Positions 33,101 through 43,177 of a DNA stretch of 64,000 nt are shown here, in pieces. Both the position numbers and the translations under genes were made by a program. The stretch comes from Mytilus trossulus (taxonomy: Eukaryota; Mollusca; Bivalvia; Mytilida; Mytilidae). The stretch covers positions 78,072,682 to 78,136,681 of the forward strand of contig NC_086386.1 of the NCBI RefSeq assembly GCF_036588685.1, given 5' to 3'. The notes under the pieces are model-generated. The model was not told the DNA's origin. It saw only the letters and a list, made by a program, of their open reading frames with translations, and searched no databases. Every line of letters starts with the position of its first letter. The first letter of the stretch is position 1.

Positions 33101-33778
33101 GAATTGCAAAATTATGATTTTGAAATTATTTACAAAGAAGGTAAAAAGAATACAAATGCGGATGCTTTGTCAAGAATTCCTTATAAAGAAATTAAAGATG
33201 AAATACACCCGAAATTGTCTGTAAACAGCTTATTGGAAAATAAGATCAAAACTGAAATTAAGTTTGAGTATGCAAATGAAAAACCAATAATTGCAGCTCT
33301 TGAAAAAAATGAGGTTGATCTGAATGATGTATCAGATATTTCAAAATTGCAAAGAGAATGTGATCAGTTGATCCCATTGATAAAATATCTTGAAACGGGC
33401 GAGTTGCCCGTAAATCAAAAAGATGCTCGCAACATATGTTATGAACGAGACCACTATAGATTAAGTCAATCAGGTGAGTTAATTCATTTACATAGGTCAA
33501 GAACAAAAGGGATACCTAAAGCTGAAAGCATGATTGAACAATTGGTTTTACCGAAATGTCTAAGACAAGATGCTTTGTTAGCATATCATGATCACAATGG
33601 TCATACAGGCATCAAACGCACATACGCTGGTATACATCTTAAATATTATTGGTCAGGTATGTATCAAGAGGTTTATAATTATGTGACGTCATGTGATAAA
33701 TGTCAAAGGTCAAAACAACCAACACACCATCGTCCGGCACCATTGCTTCCCCTTCCTATTGAAGACACTTTCGTCTAG
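30164..33778 (+). CDS. Gypsy Gag-Pol: gag, protease, reverse transcriptase, RNase H, integrase zinc domain
   Basis: 1204 codons in one frame. The Gag-like N-terminus is followed by a CCHC zinc knuckle at about 247-260 (CFNCKKIGHLARVC), an aspartic protease with DTGA at about 313-316, and RT with FCVDYRRVNAF (about 642) and the catalytic YIDDIL (about 745). Next come RNase H starting at TCDASSSAIGY (about 888) and the integrase HHCC zinc region (about 1142-1190, CDKCQRSK). The frame then meets a TAG at 33776-33778, before the integrase core. Gag and Pol lie in one frame with no shift between them. It is a mobile-element gene, not a host gene. The ATG at 30164 is the first in frame after the leader. 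Confidence 0.9.
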   Translation: MAEPHGNVHFNYFNIITPPMYNGSGNPSNWLLYFRKWIKINSIANEYACHYLPFYLKESAKVWFDGLNENFQNSTENLEIGLVERFSRDEDDIELDVKQKENESVLEFFDRLRIIAKDLEIPENLEFIMGKKGLLPKLNTSITLSNPKNLNELKQAAIIAEKCANVRKTIKDSDCSNLNVIKQNKDLDKITEKINTLNLKIKDQMPQVNAYRNSRVNRMTKQNYACKYCGMSYYHKNHKCKARNKECFNCKKIGHLARVCFTKSYRNVVKTKSFKTRQKPHKKKRENIYINLMTNIEGNTVNVDILGIKTKGLIDTGAAVSCISSYLFNKLDKTKIRVNLSSINNVYGVGGEGISVKGQVKLPLKFDKEPIVYQNFYIIDRIQHSLIIGNDFLEYNKANINYPTKTLNLYDGIAQIALISTRQNEAKTLKHIELPARKISIIPVKIPKQYVGKQIILEPSQSLQNKSIVGAACLVSSSTQQAVMQVINPNEDKVVLNRNEIVALISEIKPNSIQNWSDKTEKVHINNIEKGHKKQKHNLNIDLSEADLTNEQKDKLRKFVDKNRNVFATDLSEIGKTDVHFHEIDTGNNPPVSLLPHRAAPNIRTEIERQVEEMLKYKIIEPSNSIWHSPVCLTRKKDNSWRFCVDYRRVNAFTSPMHATLGNMHDVFDTMGEMQPQIFSSIDLSSSFWQVPLHPNSKQKAAFVTHSGIYEWNRMPYGLRNSSIAFSQVMSQILRGLHWKYVLAYIDDILIFSKTFEEHLQHLEEVFARLRNANFTLKPQKCHFAVKKVNYLGHIISKVDESKITIVKNYPRPKNQTEVRQFLGLCNYYRRFVKDYAKITVSLNNLLQKDKEYVWTDKCQISFENIKQALTTAPVLTYPDMSKQFILTCDASSSAIGYILGQLDENGKERVISYSGRALRNNELNWTITEKECLAVLEGITKNKVYLSHARFKVYTDHQALVWLHKSKDTNSRLGRWALELQNYDFEIIYKEGKKNTNADALSRIPYKEIKDEIHPKLSVNSLLENKIKTEIKFEYANEKPIIAALEKNEVDLNDVSDISKLQRECDQLIPLIKYLETGELPVNQKDARNICYERDHYRLSQSGELIHLHRSRTKGIPKAESMIEQLVLPKCLRQDALLAYHDHNGHTGIKRTYAGIHLKYYWSGMYQEVYNYVTSCDKCQRSKQPTHHRPAPLLPLPIEDTFV

Positions 33779-35031
33779 ATGGCACATGGACATTCTTACA
33801 TGTCTACCCAAAAACAAAAGACGGATATCAACACTTATTGTTAGTAGTCGATAGTTTTTCTCGATGGCCCGAATGTTTCCCTCTTAAGACTCAAGAAGCT
33901 ACCGAAATAGCTGAAGTATTATACAATGAGGTGTTTTCTAGATTTGGTGCGCCAAGAGCAATTGTATCTGACAGAGGAGCTAATTTTTGTAGTAAACTTA
34001 TTCAGGCTCTATGTGAACTATTTGAAGTTCAAAGGTATCATACTAGTTCGTACCATCCGCAAACCAATTCAACATGTGAACGAATGAATCGAACGATCGC
34101 ACAAACTTTACGTACATTAGTGGCTAAAGATCAGTCAAATTGGCATAAGTTAATCCCTAGCGTTATGATGGCTTTACGTATGTCCACAAATACTGAATCA
34201 ACTGGTTATTCTCCATTTCAAATGTTGTTTGGTAAAGAAATGAACTTGCCATTTGATATTTCTGTTCAACCTAAAGATGGTATGAGTAAAACTGCGAAGA
34301 GTCATCTCGAAACCCTTATTGATAGACTGAAAATTGTAAAAGGTATTGCAAAAACTTCGGTAGAAAATTCACAAGAGAAAACTAAAAACAGGTATGATAA
34401 GAAAGCTGAAGCACCAAAATTCAGAGTTGGAGATTATGTCATGTTGCAATCTATGAAAGTACCAAAAGGTTTATCACCCAAATTACACCCAAAGTGGGAT
34501 GGTCCATTTTATGTAATTAATGTTGGACAAAATAATACATGTAAGTTAAGAAGATGTTCAGATCACAAATTGATTAAGTCTCGTATACATACAAATAGAA
34601 TGAAACCGTATATTGACCCAAGAGATCATAGAACTATTCCAGATAGTCAAAGAAATCTTGCTCAAAATAATAAAGATATAGTAGATGATATAGATGATGT
34701 CCAAAATGACAATGTAGATAGTTCACAAAATGATGATGAACAAATGCAACAAAATGATGCACATATGCAACAAAATGATGCATTGTTGCAACAAAATGAT
34801 GAGTCTAATAACAAAGATAATGACTTCATAGCAGAAAAATTACTTGCCAAAAAGCGTAGGCAAGGCAAAAACTATTATAAGGTCAAATGGGTAGGTTATA
34901 AAAAGACTACTTGGGAACCTGAAGAAAACATAGGCGAAGGTCTATTAGTTGAGTTTTACACTAAATTTACAAAATCAGGCACTAAGAGAAAGAGACCTGC
35001 TAGTTTACTTGTAAAACAGACAAATCCATAA
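33779..35031 (+). pseudogene. Gypsy integrase core and C-terminal chromodomain, separated from Gag-Pol by frameshifts
   Basis: The frame open from 33838 holds VVDSFSRWPE, the second catalytic Asp in SDRGANF, the third catalytic residue (Glu) in STCERMNRT, and a C-terminal chromodomain (about 34827-34975, KNYYKVKWVGYKKTTWEPEE). A 7-aa repeat (QQNDA/QQNDE, 34740-34803) lies before the chromodomain. The conserved motif with the first catalytic Asp (WHMD, 33780-33791) is read in a third frame. Two small indels within about 50 bp therefore break the protein, and the stop at 33776 ends the upstream frame. A programmed shift is less likely because three frames are needed. Confidence 0.85.
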
Positions 35032-36409
35032 AGAAATATTGAATGTTAAGCAACAAATGTACTGTCTTAATAAATTTATAAGTCTTAAAATATCTGTCGG
35101 ATTCAAGATATCAATAATGCAATTTAGCTTTCTTAAGTGACCATAGTAACATCACAAACAAATTAGCGCTAACAATTTAGGCCACTGATATTGAATTAGG
35201 CCAAGTTTGAACCATAAGAATTTTTACTACTATCTTAGTAGTATTTAGAATTAGTGCTCAGCTGTGTCATGACCAGCTACCGTGATTCATCTTGACTAGT
35301 TTGACTTCAACTTCAAAAATGCATATTTATAAAACCTAGGTTGGTCGTATACTTTAGAACAATAAGCTGTTTTGTGGTAAACTTGCACTCCAAAGTACAG
35401 ATAATATAAATATAAAAGAAATGAGAAAAGAAAATAATTAGCTTAAGAGAAATAAGGAGATATAATTGGTATTAGAATACTGAAAATAAAAAGAAGAAAA
35501 ATAGCTAAAAATTACAAATAGTCGAGTTGCCACCTGCAAGACAGGGTAAGAGCTGATTTACGAAACCGATTATGACAAATAATTTTGTGTGCACTCGAAT
35601 ACGTATCAAATAACGTCATTGTATAGCAAAGAAAATACAAACTTGTAAAACAAAATTATAATATGAGTGTGACAGTTATTTGTCCTAAAACATTAATGAA
35701 TTTACAGTGTACTGTTAAACTTACAATAATTATATATATCTGAGTTTGCTCAAGCCTTTAGACGTAGCTGCACTCGCAACTATTATTTGAGTCAAATAGG
35801 CCAAAACTTGTAAAATGTCTGGAAACTTGTGTGTTGTTTTAATTGCGCGACCTTGTTACCTCTTAATACAACCAAAGTATATAGATATCTTGATATACGA
35901 ATAAAACTGTATACAAAACATTGTTAATGAAAAAAAAGTTGTTAGAATTTTTTAAAGTTCTGTGATGTACATAAATTGTTTTATTACTTAATATTTTTTT
36001 ATTGTGTATGCATAAGCTAACTATTTCTATTGTCGTTTCATATTCCTGAGTATCCTGCATGGTGACTGGTCCGGGATTACAGCCCCGAAAATTAATCAGC
36101 TTAGAGAAAACTAGAAGCATTTGAAGGGAAATAAAGATACATAGTGACAGTAATATAACCTCAAATCTACATGACTCTATGAAAATTGACAGAAATAGAA
36201 AAAAACTGTGTAAAATAGTGTATATAGAACGATCAAATCAGAGGATTTATTCAAAACGGAGAAGACAGCCAGCGCATCAAGATGACAAAATAACAAAAAA
36301 ACTTTGAATTATTATTGATATTATTGTTATCTCATATCAAACCACATATTGTTCTTCTAAGTAGTCATTATTAATTTTTAGGGACAAAAATTTTGAAACA
36401 AAGGGGTAA
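35032..36409 (+). other. Gypsy 3' untranslated region and polypurine tract
   Basis: 1.4 kb without a convincing frame. ACAAAGGGGTAA (36399-36409) directly before the 3' LTR is the likely polypurine tract. The - strand frame at 35863-36120 has no family features. Confidence 0.65.
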
Positions 36410-37593
36410 TATAATGATGCAAAAATGCGTGATACTTAAAGATAGATTTATAAATAAATTACAAGTAAAGCGTTGGTGAATAATTGAAGAATTGCACAGA
36501 AGTTAAGAGAATATTTGTCATTTAATTGTAAAATTAAATGACAGAAAAATAAACGTAAATAAAATAAATTAAAGAAAGTTTAACTTGTTTATAGAACAAT
36601 TTCCTAAAAATATAAATGTAAAGTGTTTAATCTTTTAAGCATTTTTGATAACGTTGTCTCAAAAATGTCCCCCAGCTAATTGATAAATGTGTCAGCTTCG
36701 AAGGCATAAAGATAATTGTATATACTTTTAAAATTAATAGACTTGAACAATTAAGATTAAGTAATTCTGCCTTTAACCGACAAAAATCCATTGTTTATTA
36801 AAAGAGATCAGAGAAAGCTATTGTAATGAGTAACAAAATATTACGTGTCAAATTAAGTCCAGTCTGCTATATAAAGTCGTGCAAAACTATTTGGTTCACT
36901 AGACTGTGAACCAGAATAAAATGTAGTTAGCAGACTGGATTGTCTTTTAAAGGTTAGTAAAAATGTTAAATTTGTTTAATAGTTTATCTTTTAAACTTAA
37001 GCAGAAACGAGTTTAAACAATTAAAAGATGTTTTCCAGTAAAGTAATTTTAATCACATTCACAAGTAAAATCGTGGTACAGTTTAAATAAATAGGAGACA
37101 AAGTTTGACATAAAATTTAGGTAAATGATTTGTATAAAATATTCTTAACATATAAAAAAGGAATTAACTTATTCGTATAGATAACTTTTGAAAATACAAT
37201 TCTTAATTTGATATTTGATTGAATATTATAAGTAAACGAAATAAGGGGAGATAACAGATTACACGACTGTTCATTTATGGCGCGTATACTATTGTCGGTT
37301 TTTGTATTATTGTTCGATTGATATCGCGAAATATTTGATGTATAACTATGATGGAAAACTTATGTAATCTTTATTGTAACTATTGTAAATATATGACTAG
37401 ACTGTGAACCAGAATAAAATGTAGTTAGCAGACTGGATTGTCTTTTAAAGGTCCCGTTGTCATGCCGAGTCCAAACTAGTTCCCAAACAATGTAACATCT
37501 AAGTGAGCAGTTCCCCGCAAAAAGAATCGATAAAACCATGAAAGAAAGACGACAACACGAATCACAAAGTCGGGACCAAGTTCCCGCATAATA
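36410..37593 (+). repeat. 3' LTR of the Gypsy element
   Basis: 1184 bp matching the 5' LTR, with one noticed substitution (C at 29726 region, T here near 37310). It carries the same TATA box, stem-loop and repeated 57-bp block (36898-36954 and 37396-37452). CATG follows. Confidence 0.92.
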
Positions 37594-37597
37594 CATG

Positions 37598-37910
37598 TCC
37601 GTTAAGCGTCCTTTTTATCCGTTGACGTCCGTTCTGTCCGGTGGAAAATTTTGAGTATGTTCAAAACTTTGAACGGACGTCCAACGGATAAAATGTCCGT
37701 TGAACGTCCGTTAGGCGTCCGTTTTGTATCCGTTACGTGTCCGTTATGCATCCGTTGGAGATCCGGTAGACCAATTCACCAACGGACGTCTACCGGACGC
37801 CTAACGGACGCCTAACGGACGCCTAACGGATAAAACGGATGTGAAACGGACATAAACGGAAGGATAACAGATAAAACGGATGCCTACCGGATGTAAAACG
37901 GACAAATGCC
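37598..37910. repeat. Subterminal array of the Harbinger-like element, left side
   Basis: About 20 variants of TCCGTTAGGCGTCCGTT, first in one orientation (37598-37750) and then in the other (ACGGACGCCTA, about 37770-37890), so the array can fold on itself. The part before the Gypsy insertion is 28735-28821; a matching array at the right end is 39905-40150. Confidence 0.8.
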
Positions 37911-37941
37911 AATTGAAATTTCGCATCAGAAATGCCAATAA

Positions 37942-38802
37942 TTGGTATGTCAGATTTTCTTGAGTGTCAATGGATATTTATTATTCGTGATGGATCTTGG
38001 AGTAAGAGCACGTCTTCGCTACCAAGCAGCTCTTATTCAGGCCAGACTCAACTTAAATGTAGCAAATATAAACCTTATAGCTGTCGAAAGGAAAAGAAGG
38101 AGAAGACAAAGAAGATGGTGGACACGACCATGGCTTAGTCCTGAAAGACGACGCAGTATTGGTCTATATGACCAACTCATGACCGAACTTAGGCGGGAGG
38201 ATCGGCAGTCCTTTGTACACTTCATTCGAATGCCCACAGAGATGTTCGACGAGATATTGCAGCGGGTTGGACCTCGCATAGCCAAGCAGAATACCTTTTA
38301 CAGAAATCCGCTGGAACCAGGACTCAACTTTAGCAATTACACTTAGACACCTTGCTTCTGGAGCAAAATATCGTAGCATGCAGTACGGATGGAGAGTTCC
38401 GCATAACACCATATCCGTTTTCATACCAGAGGTATACATAATATAAACAAATTCAGAAAATCAACTTAAACTCGATAAAATCAACTTAACCAGTTAACTA
38501 AAGTGACCCTCGTGTGTAAAAACGTAAAAAAAATAAAATCGGATAAATCATTCTATTTGTTTGGTACGTGTGACATTGATACCTGTCCTACTGACCACAC
38601 TTTCCCAGAAGCAAATATTAAAACATATATACTAGATACCATTTCCATCTGACGCGCTCATGTCGTCGCTAGGGACAACAGTGCGGAAATCTTTTTTACA
38701 AGTCGGGTTCTATCAGTTGTTTGCATGTATATTATTTCAGGTTTGCCAGGCAATCATTGACGAGTATGTAGATGAAGTCATGCCCTTCCCGGAAACTTTT
38801 TA
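37942..38802 (+). pseudogene. Harbinger-type transposase remnant, two exons, N-terminal part only
   Basis: The frame at 37942-38346 contains RRRRQRRWWTRPWLSPERRR, MTELRREDRQSFVHFIRM and ILQRVGPRIAKQNTFYRNPL, typical of the N-terminal part of PIF/Harbinger transposases. One extra base near 38328 moves the reading to LAITLRHLASGAKYRSMQYG and WRVPHNTISVFIPE, ending at a GAG|GTATAC donor (38431). An acceptor TTATTTCAG at 38740 starts a second exon, VCQAIIDEYVDEVMPFPETF, followed by a stop. The DDE catalytic domain is absent and an RT fragment begins about 40 bp later. Nonfunctional; any activity of this element would need a transposase from elsewhere. Confidence 0.8.
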
Positions 38803-38840
38803 ATCATTTTAAGGTCACGTGTATGTGGTTTATTGCCTTT

Positions 38841-39784
38841 AAAAGAGGGACGAAAGATACCAAAGGGACAGTCAAACTCATAAATCTAAAACAAACTGAC
38901 AACGCCATGGCTAAAAATGAAAAAGACAAACAGAAAAACAATAGTACACATGACACAACATAGAAAACTAAAGAATAAACAACACGAACCCCAACAAAAA
39001 CTAGGGGTGATATCAGGTGCTCCGGAAGGGTAAGCAGATCCTGCTCCACATGCGGCACCCGTCGTGTTGCTTATGTGATTACAAATCCGGTAAATAGTAT
39101 AATTCGGTAGGTCAAATTCATGAAAGGGAAGGGGATTGTAGTTACGACGTAAGGAACATATCCGATATCATTTGTGAAACGGTTATTCCATAACGGTCAA
39201 CCAACTCGTGATGGCGTCCGTAAAATTTACGAAGGAATGATTTCAACTTCACCATTTGGAACTCTTGGTTTAATAGCTTCCTTGTGATCAGTAACCCTCT
39301 ATCAAGAAAATCATGATAGGAAATGCAAGCACAGGAATATCGTATCAATTGGGAGATATATACCCCGTATGCAGGTGCTGTTGGAATGTTGCTACTAAGA
39401 ACTGGAAAGTTCACAATTGGAAAGCTGAAATCATCTCTTTTGTCGTAAAGTTTTGTCTTCAACCGACCTTCATTGTCAATTTCTAGATGTAAGTAAAGAT
39501 ATGAAGCCGACTTAACTGTATCTGTAGTATCCTTTATCTCCAATTCGATGGGATAGATGCGTTCCACATAGTCACCAAATTTTGAATTGTTTAGTGAAAG
39601 AACGTCATCTATATAGCGGAAAGTAGAGTTAAAGGATATTGCTAACTTCTTATCTTTCTTCCTAAGAAGTTCCTGCATGAAGTCAGCCTCATAATAATAA
39701 AGAAACAAGTCAGCAAGTAGAGGGGCACAGTTTGTTCCCATTGGGATGCCGACAGTCTGTTGAAAAACACGTCCTCCGAACGTA
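38841..39784 (-). mobile_element. Penelope-like/RT element fragment with RT catalytic region and 3' tail
   Basis: The - strand frame (39741 to 39142, 199 codons) starts MGTNCAPLLADLFLYYYEAD and has the RT catalytic box FRYIDDVLSL, then KLLNQEFQMVKLKSFLRKFY and GRHHELVDRYG. The 3' tail (38841-39141) carries GGTGCTCCGGAAGGGTAAGC and GACAGTCAAACTCATAAATC. It is inserted in a minisatellite (GGTTTATTGCCTTTAA on both sides). 5'-truncated, so not autonomous. It is the longest copy of a family seen at seven or more places in the window. 'Penelope-like' is tentative. Confidence 0.8.
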
Positions 39785-39900
39785 AATTTTCAGATGGTTT
39801 ATTGCCTTAAATTTTCAGATGGTTTATTGCTTTTAATTTTCAGATGGTTTATTGCCTTTAATATTAAGATGGTTTATTGCCTTTAATTCTCAGATTATTT
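39785..39900. repeat. ~26-bp minisatellite beside the RT insertion
   Basis: Four units of TTTTCAGATGGTTTATTGCC with TTTAA, plus a matching half unit on the other side of the RT fragment (38826-38842). The RT fragment therefore inserted within the array. Confidence 0.8.
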
Positions 39901-40166
39901 TGTTAACCGTTTTATCCGTTACGCTTCCATTAGGTGTCCGTTTTATCCGGTACTCGTCCGTTGTATGTACGTTCGACGTCCGTTCTGTACGTTACGTATC
40001 CGTTTCACGTTCGTTCAATGTCCGTTGTGTGTCCGTTAGTCATTCGTTACATGCCCGTTAGTACACCAACGGACTCCCGACGGATGACAATTTTGTCAAC
40101 GGATAACTTTTTTTTATCCGTTAGGTGTCCGTTCGAGCTATCCGATAAGGTGTGACCGAGGCTTTA

Positions 40167-40679
40167 CGTTTGTAATTTATTCTAGTGTAGTAGAAATTCT
40201 CTTTGAAGCAGACCAGTACTCAGCTCCATTTATTGAAAGAATCTTGGTCACAATAACCATAAGATGAAACGAGTTGCATCATACATAATTGATATTATTA
40301 GCAGGATATGATTTGGATCATGTTTAACTTTGCCATGTTACCATGCAGTATAATGATAGCGTGTTATGAGCAACCAAATTACACAAAAAATCAAAGACAT
40401 TAAAATAAAATAATCCAGAGTGGAATTGGTGAATGTGTCAAAGAGACAACAACCCGAAAAGAGGCAGGTAACAGCTGAAGACCACAAATGCATGGGTCTT
40501 TATCACAGCGAGAAAATTATGCAGGTGGGCTTCAGCTGGGCCCTTTAAATAAAAATGTGTACAAGTTCAGTGAAAGTGGGCGTCACACTATACTCCTTAA
40601 AAAAAAGAAGAGCAACAAAAAGACTCAAAAATGCAATGCAATGAGATCAAAGTCAGATTAATCCTGTCAATCAGATATT
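40167..40679. other. Intergenic with a partial dispersed repeat
   Basis: About 40430-40520 resembles the GATGTGG family (GTCAAAGAGACAACAACCCG). Nothing else recognised. Confidence 0.4.
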
Positions 40680-42010
40680 TACACCTTACAATTATTTCAT
40701 ACACCATATATAATTGACGCATTGCTTATGGTAGTAAAAAAAAAAAAAAACACAAAAAAACCTTAACATTTGCAGTAACCAATGAACAATGGGAATGAGG
40801 TCAAGGTCAGATAATACCTATCAGACTAACATTACAGCTTACAATCATTTCACGTAAATAATATTATTGACACACCTGCCAATCTGACGTGTACACCTTA
40901 TAGTATTAACAGACCAAAAACACAAAAAAATATCATTGAACAATTAACCATGAAAATGAGTTCAAGGTCGGGGGATACCTGTAAGATAGAATGACATGTA
41001 CACCTCACAATAATTGCATACACCAAATATAGTCGAGCTACTGCTTGTCGTATCTGGAAAAAAAACCCAGACCAAAACACAAAAACTTAACATTTACAGA
41101 AACCAATGAAAAATGGAAATGAGGTCAAGGTCAGATAAAACCTGTCAGACTAACATTACAGCTTACAATCATTCCACGTAATTAATATTATTGACACACC
41201 TGTCAATCTGACATGTACACCTTATAGTAATTTATATAAACAGGCAAAAACACAAAACAATTTATCTTTGAACAATAAACCATGAAAATGAGTTCAAGGT
41301 CGGGTGATGCCTGCAAGAATGATATGTACACCTTACAATAATTTCATACACCAAATATAGTCGAGCTACTGCTTGTTGTATTTGAAGAAAAAAACCCGGA
41401 CCAATACACAAAAACTTACCATTTACAGCAACCAATGAACAATGGAAATGAGGTCAAGGTCAGATAAAACCTGTCAGACTAATATTACAGCTTACAATCA
41501 TTCCACGTAAATAATATTATTGACACACCTGTCAATCTGACATGTACACCTTATAGTATTGACAGAACAAAACACACACAAAATATATCATTGAACAATT
41601 AACCATGAAAATAAGTTCAAGGTCGAATGATGCCTGCAAAGAATGACATGTACACCTTACAATAAATTCATACACCACACATAGTCGAGCTATAGAGCTA
41701 CTGCTTGTTGTATTTGAAAAAAAACCAGACCAAACACAAAAACTTAACATTGACCAATTCAATGAACCATCAAAATGAGGCCAGGTTAGATAAAACTTGT
41801 CCGACTGATATGTAACCTTTACAATCATTGCATACATCACATATATAGTCCTACTGTGTATAGTATCTCATTCTGAGAAACAGATTTGTCTCATCGGCAA
41901 TCATACCACATCTTTGTTTTTATACTTATTATGTAAATTTAATCTTGGTCCCTTGATACATGAAATGATGTCGAGGTCAGGTGAAATCTGTCTGACGGAC
42001 ATTTTGATGT
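40680..42010. repeat. Satellite-like array, ~325-bp higher-order unit of two related monomers
   Basis: Anchors recur at about 40760, 41085, 41411 and 41740: CCAATGAACAATGG, AAATGAGGTCAAGGTCAGAT, CAGCTTACAATCATT and CACACCTGTCAATCTGACAT. Between them lies a second, diverged monomer (TTAACCATGAAAATGAG, TTCAAGGTCG, CCAAATATAGTCGAGCTACT). The same family, inverted and more diverged, occurs at 58000-58200 and 60340-62160. Open frames here are repeat artefacts. Confidence 0.8.
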
Positions 42011-42532
42011 TACAATGGATCCATTTACCAAACACGTTTGTCCAATACTCATAATAAGTGAGAAATTCACATGACAAAAACACTAGTCTATAATCTTTTT
42101 TCCAACCAGTTGCTGTACCGTTAAAATGACAGACGAAAACTTCGTAACATAAGGTATCTGCATACAAGGTATGAAGCATCCAGTTCTTCTTCCTTCTGAA
42201 ATATAAAGCTTTACAAAAATAGTTTGAACTGCCGAAAAGTATAATCCCTATGTCTCACATACCTCAAATTGTGTTGCAGACGAGATACCAAGCACGCAAA
42301 CACAGACAACCATGGACGAGTGTCCTGCTTTCGGACAATCACAAGTGAATATATATGGCAGGTTTAAACTCCATTTTATTAATTGGAATATTACAATTAC
42401 TTTTTGTCATGTTTAAAACACATGTGTAATTCCTAAAATCAAACAAAAAATATAATTCAAGATTTATATTAACTACAATTTGTTTACCAAATGAGCATTT
42501 TCTTCTCTCAACTCACTCATTTACCAACGGGC
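42011..42532. other. Intergenic, nothing recognised
   Basis: Sequence between the satellite-like array and the 3' end of copy D. No gene seen. Confidence 0.4.
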
Positions 42533-43064
42533 TTACTTGTGTTTGGGTTTTTCCTCCACACATACATCGTATATTTCAACATAACTCGGTTCAAAAACAG
42601 CAAGACGGCCGTTGATCTGGTCGAAACAAATATCTCTAATAGGTTCATTCTTCAAGCAATTATGCAAAACAGTCCGTCCTTCTTTTCCATTTTCTGATAT
42701 CACATGTATAGATCCGTTCGAGCCTTCTCCAGTGTTTGCTACAAGTATGAATCCATGAGAATGGATGGCTAAGCTTTGTGCTTGCTTGAGGTATTCATCT
42801 TTGTATCTGAATATTTCTCTACCTTTCAGAGATGTACATACAACTTCACAATCTTAAGTTCGGATGTGTAGAGCAAATGTTTTTTCTTTGAATCAATCTC
42901 TAGTCCGTTTAGACTGATACACGCTGTATCGGAGTCAAACCACTTTTCGAACATTCCATCTTGTAACTTTGTGAAATCCATTCTTTGTATTGCATTGTCA
43001 ACAATAACGTTTATTATACTTCATGTCAAAATGCCAGATTGTGATTGGCTAAAACGAGGGTGTC

Positions 43065-43175
43065 AATTTACTCTTTTACCCTTCATGGAGACGCTTGATC
43101 AAGTGTGCGCTTTATTAAATACGACTCTATCCTATGCCAAATACTCTATCAACCTTCACAGAGACGCTTGATCAT
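43065..43175. repeat. ~84-bp minisatellite, left part
   Basis: Unit with GAGACGCTTGATCAAGTGTG, CGCTTTATTAAATACGACT and CTATCCTATGCCAAATACTC. It continues on the far side of the LINE at 47333-47435, so the LINE inserted within the array. Confidence 0.75.
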
Positions 43176-43177
43176 TT

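Larger units (their letters stand above)
28822..37593 (+). mobile_element. Ty3/Gypsy chromodomain LTR retrotransposon, near full length
   Basis: Two 1184-bp LTRs flank an internal region with gag-protease-RT-RNase H (30164-33778) and integrase-chromodomain (33838-35031) frames. CATG duplications border it (28818-28821 and 37594-37597). A polypurine tract precedes the 3' LTR. LTR ends are TATAATG and CATAATA rather than the usual TG..CA. The insert sits in the left subterminal array of the Harbinger-like element. One LTR difference was noticed by eye, so the insertion is young, but small indels at the start of the integrase core break pol. Confidence 0.9.
28699..40162 (+). mobile_element. PIF/Harbinger-type DNA transposon carrying nested retroelements
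   Basis: The left end GCCTCGGTCACACCTTACCG and following GATAGCTCGAACGGAC match the reverse complement of the right end (40120-40162) over about 40 bp. TTTA flanks both sides; the 3-bp TWA duplication usual for the superfamily would be TTA/TTT here, so the exact duplication is uncertain. Inside the ends are arrays of ACGGACGCCTA/TCCGTTAGGCGT words. The transposase remnant at 37942-38802 is Harbinger-like. Removing the Gypsy (28822-37597) and the RT fragment (about 38841-39784) leaves roughly 1.75 kb. The DDE catalytic part is missing, so it is not autonomous. Confidence 0.75.

Noticed and set aside
33776-33838. Programmed frameshift between Gypsy Gag-Pol and integrase
   Set aside because: Conserved motifs fall in three frames within about 50 bp, needing two shifts in the middle of a domain. 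Two indels or sequence errors are simpler.
40898-41840. - strand frames of 60 and 102 codons
   Set aside because: Repeat-unit artefacts of the ~325-bp satellite-like array.
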